DNA from: Megamerina dolium
Taxonomy: Eukaryota; Arthropoda; Insecta; Diptera; Megamerinidae
Direction: 5' to 3'
Assembly (NCBI GenBank): GCA_963854835.1
Contig: OY978526.1
Span: 91,958,140-92,022,139 of the forward strand
Length of the DNA: 64,000 bases
Shown: positions 53,329 through 64,000 of the stretch, piece by piece
How positions within the stretch are numbered: the stretch's first letter is position 1
How the letters are laid out: each line of letters begins with the position of its first letter
The notes under the pieces: model-generated
What the model was told of the DNA's origin: nothing
Database searches by the model: none
What the model saw: the letters and a program-made list of their open reading frames with translations, nothing else
Position numbers and translations under genes: made by a program

Positions 53329-54634
53329 AATAGCCCACTGAATGGAAAAATAAATAAATAAATTTCTTTAGAGCCTATATAAGGCGTGGCTCAAGGTCAA
53401 AGTTCAAACTTGCGATCGTAATTTCTCAATAAATTTGCCAATTTTCTTTACAATAACAATTATAAACTATATTAAATATTTTAAAATTTATGATCAAATT
53501 AAAAAATTTGAAAATATTTTTTCGAAAATAAGTCCAAATAACCTATATGAAATTTAGCAACATATTAAAGGCCATACAATTTCCTTTCCAATGAAAATAC
53601 CGAGGTCGCGAAAGTATATTTGAAGACATACAGGTATTTCTGTGGAAAGCCATCCATATTGAAGATTAATTAAAAAAAAAAAAATATAATTATATACGCA
53701 TTTTCAAAATATATACCGTTGAAAATAATTGTAATTGTATGCCCTTGAATATGGTGCTAAATTTTTTATAGGTCAATAGTGATTATTTTCGGAAAAAACA
53801 AATTTTTTAATTTTTTATTTTGATCATATCTTTTAAAATAGTTAATATAGTTCAGATAAACGGTGTGATAATTTAAGTGTCTGTACGTTAAAATTCTAGT
53901 TAAATAAGGTACACAATTCAGGTAAAAGAATGGGAAATTTCTTTAAAAAGGTATGAAATATTGTTATAGAGCTAACTTGAACACGATCTTTCGTAATAGG
54001 AATTCCCTTATTAAAATTTTTCTATTTATATGATTATTTTTCACAATTTCAAAAATATCCTGCAAAGAGAAAAATAGAAGAAGTACATAACTAAAAATTC
54101 AGTGGAAACTAACATCCGATCGATTTTTTAAACATGAAATAATTGTAATATATGTTTTTTTTTATTAGTCAATTTTATTTTAAAGCCAAAAATGACATAG
54201 ATGCTATGTTTTTTATTTGATATATTATTTTATATTCAAAATTTCACATAGAACAAATTGTGATTATTTATTTTTTTCTTTTTGTTCTTTTAATATTAAT
54301 TATAACATTTTTGACATTGATCGAAACAGTAAAAAAAATTAAAGGCACTTGAGCATAAGGTGGGATTACACAGTTTGTACTAATGCTAAATATTTGGCAT
54401 CTTCAAATTGTTAAAATTTATGTAATTGGATAAATTATGTCTGTCCAAACAAGTGGTGCAAGTGAGAGGTAAATTTGTCTTGAAGTGTGAAATTATATGA
54501 AATAAATTTTATTCGTGTATAATGTATTCTATCCATTCATAATGATTTAAACAAGAAATAAATTAAAATACAATAGCTTCATATTCCTCTGATGCATCTT
54601 GCATTCTGTGAAGATATTACAAAATTTCTATAAA

Positions 54635-55099
54635 AGCCGCATTCTTTTGTAACCGAGTTGCAAAAGAACACCAACTCGCATTTAATTTCCCCTTTTACTT
54701 GAATATAATTTCCCTTTAGTTACTTAGCAACGCTGGTGGTATGTATGGTTGTTCGTGAAATTTATAAACGAAATAAAATCAAAAAAGAAACAATTCTGCG
54801 GAATCTGTGGTAAATATATTCGTTTTTAAAATAAATTTTTATTTGCACTTGCTTTATTTGTTTATATATATAATAATTTGAAGTGTTGTTGAAATTTCCC
54901 AAGCACATACCAGTGGTCTATTCACAATAGTGCTGTTTTTTTACTTTCCAACACTATAACTCAGGTCGATTAAAATATAAGCAACTTCAATTGAACTCGG
55001 TTAAAATAGACGATGTCGCTTATTTTTGTTGTTGCTTTGCATGCAGTTCGGCAAATAAGTCAGTGTTCTTTTGCAACTCGCGTGCAAATGAATGCGGCT
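54635..55099. mobile_element. MITE in the PNRC-like 5' intron, about 40-bp inverted ends
   Basis: The left end AGCCGCATTCTTTTG continues to GAGTTGCAAAAGAACAC. The reverse complement of the right end reads AGCCGCATTCATTTGCACGC and then GAGTTGCAAAAGAACAC. The ends therefore pair over about 40 bp with a few mismatches. The roughly 465-bp interior has no transposase ORF. Confidence 0.7.
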
Positions 55100-55672
55100 A
55101 AAATTAAATATTTCAGAAGTGCATCCTTTTTTTTTTAGTTGTAAGTTGTGCGTTGTATTAACACCGCCTTCTTCATTGCAGCATGGTTTAATCGTGTGTA
55201 ATCGAATTCACGTGATCTCCATTTTGTACGTAATTGTTGGTTGTGAAAATTTCTAGAAAAATATAATTAGTTGATTTACGACCTATTATTTAAAAATTTT
55301 TGTGCTTGAAGATTGAAGAATAGGAACATATAATTCCTAAATAAACAGTGGTTTTTCTAATTCTTCCCAATTGTAGTACAAAAGGAAAGATAAATTACTG
55401 CTACCTGAATATTATTATAGGTTCAATTGTAACTCGAAACGGTTGTGAAATTTCTGCTACCTGAATAGTTGTAAAATAGTATAAAATTGAATATATACGT
55501 GTAACTTTCTTAGTAGCATGCTTAGCGTCGATTGGGTAACAACAAACGGGATTTTACAATTCATGTTATTCGCTGTATTTTTGACATTTAAATTTAGATT
55601 TGTATGACAAGATAATTTTACATATATAGTTTCTTGTATTAATTGTACTATTTTGTTGTTGTTTATTTTTAG

Positions 55673-56101
55673 GACCACAATTAGATGCGCCATAAGATAC
55701 AAATCAGCAGCGTAAGAACAGCAGCAGTAAGCAAGAGAAGTAAGAAAATAGCTAAGTTAAAGCTTAAACATTATACAGACTGATAAAATAAACAAAAATA
55801 TTATATATTATATATATAATAATACAATATATATGTATATGTTTATACATATGAATTGTACTCGTATACATAATTATAAATATATAAATGTACATAAGAG
55901 CAAATCGATCTAATAAGAAGAGAAAGTAAATCTTTACAAGAAGTAAATTAGCCAAGTCACAGAGTGTGCTCGCTGAGAGAACAAATTGAATAAAAGAAAG
56001 AATTCGAGGACGCAGCAGGAGCTACTCTTTAAAGTGGTGAGAGAGAAGAGAGAGAGGGAGTGAGAGAGAAGCAGAAAAAAATATAAAAGAATCACTTTAC
56101 T
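55673..56101 (+). other. 5' UTR part of the PNRC-like coding exon
   Basis: Follows a good 3' splice site (pyrimidine-rich, TTATTTTTAG). It starts GACCACAATTAGATGCGCC and runs through A-rich, GAGA-rich sequence (AGAGAGAAGAGAGAGAGGGA near 56040) to the ATG at 56102. It contains stop codons in all frames before the start, so it is untranslated. Confidence 0.5.
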
Positions 56102-57208
56102 ATGACATACTCGCACAATAGTAGCGTTAGCAATAACTTAAAAATGACAACAACCGCAGCAGCAGCAGCATCATCATCATCAACAAAACGCTTGAAAAAT
56201 GCGTACCCGAACGTTGCCGGAGGCAACAACGGTCGAATGTCGACATCACCTACAGCAGCACTACCATCAACCATTTCATCATCAACCCTAAATGCACATT
56301 CCAACAGTATTGCCAGCAGTACAAATCCCTTTGGCTTGAGCACATCACCCGTTGATTGTCTGATGATGTCATCAGGAGCTTCCATTTCGTCGAATTGTAG
56401 TACATCTTCATCATTGGGTTCCACTGGTAATGGCAACACCACCGGTGGCTACTTTGCTGCTACACGTGGACGTCCGCAGCGCAACTGGCCACAGCAACAA
56501 CAACAACAGCATCGTCGCATTTCACCTCAGCAAGAGCTAAATGGTGGCAATGGTGGTGGCGCGTTCTTCAGCCAGCATTACTATCAAACGAATGGCAGCA
56601 AACGACGCAATAGTGGCAATTTTCATCATAAACAACATCGTCGTGATGCTGGTGCTGGTGGCAGTGAGCACCGATCGCCTAATATGCAGCGTCGGCCATC
56701 ACCTGCGATTATCTTGGGCAGCAGTGGCAGCAGCAGCAGCGAGTCCAGCAGTAGCAGCTCTAGTGGAGGAGGTGGTTCGGCGCGAAAGAACCGCTCCAAG
56801 TATACCATGACTCAAAGCGCATTAATTAATGGCAGCGGCAATGGCGGCGGCGGTAAGATCTCACCCACCCATCCCATACTCATACCCACCGCCCTGACGC
56901 ATTTCGCTGGTAGCAAATGCTTTGATGCACCTGCGCCCACCGCGCTACCTAAACCGCCGCAACATTGGACGCTCGGCAAGGCCGAAGAGAAGATTATTGA
57001 CGGCAGCAGCAAGTCGATCAGCAGCGCTGGTCCTGGCCTTCTAAGTGTTCTGAATGCACGGTCGTCCGCAATCGCAGTCGAAGGATCATCACATACATTG
57101 GGTGGTCATGTGGTAAAGCCAACGGTGACAACACCTTCATCGAAACGCAATTTACTCGACGATTTCGATACGCACAATTTGAAATTGATGCTAAATGTGC
57201 AATCGTAA
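56102..57208 (+). CDS. PNRC/Edc1-like protein (decapping activator or nuclear-receptor coactivator)
   Basis: 368 aa, one open exon. Start: ATG 56102; a second in-frame ATG at codon 15 (56144, AAAAATGACA) has a better fly context and may be the real start. The N-terminal 250 residues are Ser/Ala/Gly/Gln-rich with basic patches (RGRPQRNW, KRRNSGNFHHKQHRRD, RKNRSKYTM). Residues 268-289 read FAGSKCF, then DAPAPTA, then LPKPPQHW. The C-terminus (356-368) is DTHNLKLMLNVQS. Known: vertebrate PNRC2 has YAG..F followed by LPKPPSHW and ends in LKTLLKVQ; the YAG and proline motifs in PNRC2 and yeast Edc1 bind Dcp2/Dcp1, and PNRC proteins also bind nuclear receptors. Inferred: this is the fly family member, linked to mRNA decapping or nonsense-mediated decay. 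Not proven by sequence alone; the rest is disordered. Confidence 0.8.
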   Translation: MTYSHNSSVSNNLKMTTTAAAAASSSSTKRLKNAYPNVAGGNNGRMSTSPTAALPSTISSSTLNAHSNSIASSTNPFGLSTSPVDCLMMSSGASISSNCSTSSSLGSTGNGNTTGGYFAATRGRPQRNWPQQQQQQHRRISPQQELNGGNGGGAFFSQHYYQTNGSKRRNSGNFHHKQHRRDAGAGGSEHRSPNMQRRPSPAIILGSSGSSSSESSSSSSSGGGGSARKNRSKYTMTQSALINGSGNGGGGKISPTHPILIPTALTHFAGSKCFDAPAPTALPKPPQHWTLGKAEEKIIDGSSKSISSAGPGLLSVLNARSSAIAVEGSSHTLGGHVVKPTVTTPSSKRNLLDDFDTHNLKLMLNVQS

Positions 57209-57660
57209 CCGTCGCAAATAGACAAATCAGCAATAGTTTGGCAGTAATTAACTGTGCAACTCCAACAACAATAGCAACAACAAAACCACAACATTAACAA
57301 TACAAATGGAATAAATGAAATCAGCATATACCTAAATAGAATTACATACGCCTTTTTCAGCAAAACATAATGCAAGATAAATAACTTTAATAATGCGCTT
57401 GTGATCTCATCAAGTATGTATGTGTATAATTTACAAAAAAAAAAAAAACAAAATCAAACAAAAAAAAAAACGAACAAACACAGAACACCTAATAAGAAAT
57501 GAAAAATTCCAAAACAATTGCTTATCATCAAAGAAGAAAATTTAACTTTTTCGTTTTCATCGTTTAAAATAAAGAAACCAAAAACAAACAAAAAAAAAAA
57601 ACATCTCTTTCAAACACTTTTTTTAATTCATAATTAATAAAAGTATCAGAATGCATTTCC
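57209..57660 (+). other. PNRC-like 3' UTR with poly(A) signals
   Basis: After TAA at 57206-57208 the sequence is A-rich and non-coding. AATAAA occurs at 57568-57573 and again at 57636-57641; either could end the transcript. Long adenine runs at 57434, 57464 and 57590 may confuse poly(A)-primed cDNA. Confidence 0.5.
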
Positions 57661-58583
57661 AGAAAGTTGCCAGGGCAATACAAAAAAAAACCACACACAG
57701 TTTTAAATCAACCAACAGTAAATAACAGTATGAACAACAACAAAAATTGCAAATTTCAACTTTATGCGCACACTAAAGATACTCTCGATTTAACAATATC
57801 AGCAAAATCATGTAATTGCAAGAACTATAGTAACACCACAATAACAACAATAATTAATTGTGAAAGCGATCCAAAAATTCAGAATTAAAAACGTGATATT
57901 TGCAAATACGTCTTGACCAACAAACAGTTAATACATATTTGAGTAACTTTAGTTTTACTTAAATAGGGGAGATGATCAAGAAATTTCCTTTCCTGTTAAT
58001 TATTATTAATATTTTAACATTTTTTTTTTTACTTTTGACTTTTTTATCAAATTTCATTATAATAATAAATGTATAATGTGTGCTGCTATCTTTCATAATA
58101 TAATGAAAACGAATAATCTCACTGAAATGTATATTCAGTATGTGTGTGTGTGTGCGTGTTTGTGTACAAATTAAATTAATAATTTAAAATAAATGTAATG
58201 CTAAACAACCATGCCCACCAAAAACAAAACAAAATAACTTAAATAAAAGACTAGGACACATCTAAATTAAATCTTAACAAAATTTGTAATTGAAAAACGA
58301 ATAAACCAAAACTTGAAAGTAAACGAGGAGAGACGCATGTGCAACAAAATAATAATAATAAGATTAACAATAACAACAACAACAACAAGAGACATGTTTA
58401 AAGTGAAAAGCGGTACGATAAAACAATAAAAAAGAGCGGGTAATTGTTGCGCGCTCGCCAGCAGCATCACACCACCACCATTATAAAAACAGCAGTAGCA
58501 GCAGTATAAAAAAACAAACAAAAAACATGAAAACGCTGGTTGATGCTATATATTCTCAAGCCACATTCATCCGTCATTTGCAC

Positions 58584-58612
58584 ATCTGCCTGCCTGCCTG
58601 CCTGCCTGCCAG
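58584..58612. repeat. (TGCC)n microsatellite
   Basis: Five or six TGCC units, an unusual GC-rich island in very AT-rich DNA. Confidence 0.85.
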
Positions 58613-60584
58613 CCATTACATCAATAACTACAATTCTACCTAAGTAACGGATGTTACCTACCTACCTATCCGTATACGCTTGTTTTAAGGATTTTTTTTT
58701 GTAAACTATTTTATTATTGTTTTTAAATTGTCATATATATGCGATACATGTAGTATTTCTTTTTTTTTTTGTATTTACATATTTTTTTATTTTGCCATAT
58801 TCAAATTACAATTAGCCTACTACTAATAATATTGTTTTTGTTTCAACTATGTCATTGTATTAAATACAAAAAAAAGATACTTACAAATAGACTTGCATGC
58901 ACAAGTGCTCACTATGCTTAATAGAATTGGTAATAGAAAAATAGCAGCAAGTAAGGACAAAATTTACAAAATAATTGTTTTATTTATTCCTTTTATATTT
59001 TAGAAGAAGCTAAAAGGAATTTGTGATTTTTAATATTTTTTTTTTTTTTTTTGGAAAATTTAGCTCTCCAATATTATACTTACTAGTATTGAGATTGTTG
59101 TTTTCAATTGCGATTGGAATGATGAAGCAATAAAATTGAATATATAACTATTTAGTGAAAATTATAAATTAAATGAAATATGCACACGCAATGACATAAG
59201 AAACAACGAGTAGAAAACAAAAAGAAAAAAAATAATAATTGAAATTGTAAATTAATGCGTTTTTTTTCGTTTGATGCTCAATATTTAATTAAAAGAAAAA
59301 ATTTTTTTTTTTTGTTTTTGATTTAGTAAGGCTCGATTCTGTCAATAGTCAGCTAAGTTGTTATGCTGTATTAGCTAACTGTGCTGTGAACTATATATAT
59401 CGGGCGAAAATCAAATGATGGAAAAAGTTTTAAATTTAAAATCCTACTACTACACCTACCTAATGAATGAATTGATGATTCTCATAATGAAAAGCAAACT
59501 CAAACCCAGTACCTTGTTTTTTTTTTTTGTTTTTTTTTTATTTTTTTTTGACATTTTAATTTATCTAGTAATTTATATACACATATACATATGTAGAGAT
59601 GCTTAATAAAGAATATGAAAAAAATATTATAGAAATTGTAACAATAATACTGGTAATAATAACAATAATTAATTAAAAAATCTACTGCTGTTGCCAAAAT
59701 AATGATGATAAAAAAAATTTGTTTGTTAAATTACTAGAAAATATTGCGATAATTACATTATTTTAATTACAAAATTAAGTCTCTAGTTACAAGATGATGA
59801 GAGCAAACTAAAAAAACAAAAAAAGAAAGCATTTTAAAACAAAACAAAAACAAAAAGTCACGGCAAAAAAACGACAGAAAAAAACATTGAATTATAGCAA
59901 CATTTAAAAAAAAAAAAATAAAAATAAAAAAGATGAAACCAAAGTTAAAATCGATAAAACATTATAAATCTACGCACTTCATTTTGCATAAATTAGAAGA
60001 AAATAAAAATAATAATAATCATAAATAAAAAATACACAATCAGTTCTCGAGTCGAATTTCATACAAAATATTATTAGAGATACGATGAGAGCTGATTGTA
60101 TATGTTTTAGAATAATTTGCAAAAAAAATTGTCCCCTTTTAAATTTTTATTTTTTGTGTTGTTCTTGATTATTCTTTAGACTTTTTCATTTTTTTTTTTC
60201 TTTTCAATCTATCGTGATATTTCTATGCAATCAATTATCAAATGAAGAAGCAGTACTTTTTCAATTACAACACATGCGTACTTTGCATAATCTCTCTTAA
60301 AATGTTTTTTTTTTTTTTTTTTTTTTAAATAAAATTCTTGAGATAAGAAACCGTTTGTAATTTTTGCTAAATATTTTGTTACATAATCTATGAATGTATG
60401 TGTGTGTGTGTACAAAAACATACTATAATATTTATTACTAGACATAAGTATACTATTTTGGTCTAGTTGTGAGAATCTTTCTCCACTATGGCTTCATTAA
60501 TTTTTTTTTTTTTTTTTTTGATGGTGTTTTATTCATTCAGTGTAGAAATAATAATTGTAGCGAGTGAGAAGCGCACGGAAAAAC

Positions 60585-60665
60585 TTTAGGTTAGGTTATG
60601 CGGCTGTTCTTCTTCTTCTTCTGATGAGGAGGAGGAACACACTTGGGCTAGAAATGGTCCATATT
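60585..60665 (-). repeat. Tail fragment of the short-form SINE, minus strand
   Basis: The inverse reads GGACCATTTCTAGCCCAAGT, GTGTTCCTCCTCCTCATC, and ends GCATAACCTAACCTAAAG. This follows the 3' end of the SINE at 15607-15839. Confidence 0.55.
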
Positions 60666-61224
60666 CATATAATGTGCAAGCAGGTAGAAATGATTTGTAG
60701 TACGTAATAAGAAGCCAAGGAAGGACAACACCTCCTTTTGTTTTTGTTTTTAAAAATTTTTTTTTTCCTTTGAAAACACCTCAAGTACAAATATAAAATT
60801 AAAAATAAAAATATACGTACACATAATCAATTACTTTGAGAGAAAATGAATATTAAAAAAAAAAAACAAAAAGTAATGATTGTTGTTATTGTGATAATAC
60901 ATACATATAAATTGTATGTATATTTGATACACACGCCTACATATGGTATGCACATGTGGAATTTCGAATTTAATTTCTATTCAATTGAAAATTACAAACG
61001 TTTTCTTATACGTATGCCACAACAAAATAGACAGTAGTAGTAACAATGACTAAAATTTTGGCATAAATATTTGTAATAATTTTTTTTCCTGCCAAATGTT
61101 TTTTAATTTTATGTTGCAAATTTTTTGATTTACTTCTGTATATTTTATTATAATTGAAAAGAGCTTTAAGAAAGACTCTGTCTTGAAATTAATTACAAGT
61201 AAAATATATGTAGCAAGACTATAT

Positions 61225-61229
61225 ACATG

Positions 61230-61272
<43 letters not shown>
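61225..61272. repeat. (CA)n microsatellite
   Basis: About 22 CA units. Confidence 0.9.
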
Positions 61273-61274
<2 letters not shown>

Positions 61275-64000
61275 TACAACCATGATGCTGATAATGATGG
61301 TGATGATGATGACGGCGATAAATGAAATTGCATTTTTTTTCAACAATTTTTCTCCCATATTTCTATTATATTTTATTATATTATAATGACTGCGCATTTG
61401 GTTGATGATGATAACGATGAAATGTACATATACATACATGTACCATATGTATGTGCTATTTACTGGGTCAGGCAATTGAAGTGTATGTATTATATATTTG
61501 AAAACGCTGTTTATTATTTATTTTCTCTTGGCACCATATGAACGATATTCGAATCATAGCTTAAACGATTCCATTCACGAGTTCGATTTCTGAACTCTTG
61601 TGTATTTGTTTGTTGGGCAAACATTTGTTTGAACACTACAATGCAATCATATTCAGTGCTATCATGAACAAATTTTCGGCTGAAATTTTTCACAGGTCAG
61701 CAATCTAAAATGTATTATTGATAAGGGAAAAATTTCGCACGGACATTTATTCATGATAAGACTGAATAATTATATTTTGAGGTCAAATATCGTGAAATAA
61801 TAATTTTTATACGATTTTTCAATTTTCATATTGCCTTGGGACAATATGTAGCCCGCCCAAAACCATAAAAATAGTTTTCGTAAGATTTCATTGAAGAGGA
61901 ACTGCACTTCTTCTCCTTCGTGCACCCCTAAAATCATTTCAATTGGATGACTATTAAATATTTGGAAATTTCACGCATCAAAACTCTCGTTTGAGAAATT
62001 ATTGCATAAAATTATTATTTATTGTAGGCAATCAAGTAAAATGATTCTTTGTGCACGAACGAGCCAGACGTTCTGCGTCAATGAAATCTTCAAACGAATT
62101 TTTTTTTCTTATATTTTGGACTACGGTATTATCTGAAGGAAGAATGGAATGTATTAGGTCCGATAATTTCTCCAATAAGAGAGTGATTCTTGTCAATCAG
62201 ACAACAAATGCCATATTTTTTTATACATTTGATGCCAACACATTAACGTACGACGAGTTTTGATTTTTAATTTGTTTCATTGCCAAGTTTTGGTAAAGAT
62301 TTGCATCGATTTTCACGCTTGTGGGGCGGCATCATTTTCAGTGACAGCCACCTGGCATGCACCTATATTATTACATACATATGTACATGTATATATATGT
62401 ACGCAACAAATTTGTAATCATGCTTCCAAAATAGAAAAAGAATTTTAGAAACAATAAAAAAACAAAAAAAACAAAAAAATTTAAAGAAAATTTTCAAATG
62501 TAAATTAGAAAAAAGATATAACTAAATTGGAGGAAGATACGCACACAAGAATATATGGCGAAAAATGAAATTCAACTTTGCTGTGTACCCATGATGATGA
62601 CATACATACGATATGCACATACACTAAAGTATATTGTAAAAAATCTGTAATGGATGATTTTATTTGTTTAAATTTCTTTCACCATTTCAAAAGAATTTTT
62701 TAGTTTTTAACTACTTAAATGTTGCCCTACTTTTTGTATGTAGTGTACATATCGTATGTATGTGTTAACTGATTAAAATATTTTAATTTTTTTATTTTTG
62801 CAATATTGTGTGATAGAAATTTCTTGATAGCTAAAAAAGAAAACGTGAATAAATTCTCAATTTATAATTTTAATTTTTAATTTTTTTTTTTTTCAAAAAA
62901 TACTATACTATAAAAATACAAACCTATTACTATATTATTTAATGTTAACACTTTTAATTTCTTAAATTTTATATCTTTTTTTTTTTATTATAATTATTAT
63001 TATAATTTTTGTGTTATATGAAAATATCCATTATTAAATTCCAAAATGCTAATGTATGTATTAAAAATAAAAGAAAATTATAGAAGAAGAGAAGAAGAAG
63101 AAAAATTTGTAAATTTGCCTAAATGTGGCTAAAATAATGATGACGATATTTTGAAAACTGATAAATGAATGAATGATTAAAGTTACAACGATGAAAAAAA
63201 AAACAAACAAAATTTATTGTATTATTTTTGTATACAATTAAATAAAAAAAAAAATGAAAAAAATTATTTAAAAAAAACCAAAAAAAAGAAAATGCAACTA
63301 CGACAGACAACAAACAGCTTTTTTTTTCTTTTCATTGCTCCTGTATTTTGTAAATCAACAATATTGCAATGATGCTAATAATGTGTGATGAAAAATAAAA
63401 AACTAACAACAATAACAAATAGCTACTACAAATAAAATAGTATGACAAAACAAAGTAATAAACAACACCAAACCCACAAATATGAAAAGAAATTCAAATA
63501 AATAATTGTGCAATGCTTTTGTTAAAATTTCTATACTCATTATGGATTTTGCAAAAGAATTTTGTACAATGCACCAAAAAAAAAAAGCAAAAATTTTGTG
63601 TTTTCATTTTTATTTTTTAAGGTTTTCTTGATTGATTGTAATGTATTACCTATTTTCTGGTCACACTCCTTCCCAACCAACTAGACATCCTCGTTTTTAA
63701 TTCTTTTTTTTTTTTTTTGTTTTTTTTTTTTCTTCTCGTTTTATTGAAATTTATTAATATTAGTAGAGCAGGTGAATAAGTGTGTGACAATTTATGATGA
63801 TTTATAGGGGAAAAAAAATTGTTTTTAAATTCTCAACTTTAAAAAAATGGAAAATATTCCTTATAATTCCGAATGTAGCTTCCTTAGCAACAGTAATTCA
63901 ACATTGAAGTCTTTTAATAATGAACTAGAAAATAATTATTGCTACGCGACATAAATTTAGTTCGCGAATGAAAATTAATTTTTGTTACGAGACGATTTGT

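Larger units (their letters stand above)
57661..64000. other. Non-coding, homopolymer-rich 3' flank
   Basis: Extremely rich in oligo-A and oligo-T runs of 9-22 bases, with CA and TGCC microsatellites. ORFs are short and repeat-driven. It may include an extended 3' UTR of the PNRC-like gene, which cannot be told from sequence. Confidence 0.5.

Noticed and set aside
62051..62263. 70-codon + strand ORF in the 3' flank
   Set aside because: No recognised domain, weak start context and typical AT-rich composition; not enough support for a gene.

Overview
The window looks like nuclear DNA of a higher (brachyceran, probably schizophoran) fly. It is very AT-rich, has long introns and short GT-AG introns of 58-117 bp, is full of mariner, PIF/Harbinger, MITE and tRNA-derived SINE copies, and carries a host gene matching the RNF38/RNF44 E3 ligase family (Drosophila murashka, mura). 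The family of fly cannot be fixed from the sequence alone. Two host genes, both on the + strand, are supported. | (1) A mura-like gene, coding exons 24202-41328. I reconstructed eight coding exons whose splice phases all agree: 24202-24635, about 34368-36891, 37133-37639, 37698-38993, 39059-39228, 39346-39530, 39604-39716 and 41050-41328. Together they encode about 1835 residues. The protein is a huge low-complexity N-terminal part rich in Gln, Asn, Ser, Thr, His and Ala, followed by the conserved RNF38/44-type region and a C3H2C3 RING-H2 finger that is split by the last intron. (2) A single-coding-exon gene at 56102-57208 (368 aa) with a PNRC/Edc1-type short linear motif (FAG...F then LPKPP..W) and a C-terminal LKLMLNVQ box. 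It is probably a decapping or nuclear-receptor coactivator (PNRC-like), with a candidate noncoding first exon near 51.66-53.0 kb and a 2.7 kb 5' intron. | Layout: 1-24.2 kb is non-coding, either intergenic or upstream introns. It holds a decayed mariner (1.0-2.1 kb), a deleted PIF/Harbinger copy with TTA target duplications (4.55-5.74 kb), a Tc1/mariner-superfamily relic beside a SINE (6.6-7.3 kb), large TA tracts (8.5 and 10.2-10.6 kb), a LINE 3' relic (12.7-13.0 kb), a mariner broken by a SINE (15.0-16.4 kb), several fold-back or MITE elements (16.9, 18.2, 22.1 kb), and a mauritiana-type mariner deletion derivative nested in a fold-back element (22.4-23.6 kb). 24.2-41.3 kb is the mura-like gene; its 9.7 kb second-position intron carries a recent 149-bp tandem duplication, SINEs and MITEs. 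41.3-49.7 kb is 3' UTR and intergenic DNA with a full-length SINE. 49.7-50.9 kb is a mariner with an uninterrupted ORF but a mutated second catalytic Asp, wedged between two duplicated blocks. 51.5-57.6 kb is the PNRC-like gene. 57.6-64 kb is A/T-homopolymer-rich DNA with no supported gene. | I found no evidence of an unknown multi-gene system. The most interesting points are the stop-free, in-frame 117-nt intron and other splicing oddities of the mura-like gene, the fly version of the decapping-activator motif, the catalytically broken but ORF-intact mariner, and the duplicated putative promoter next to it.
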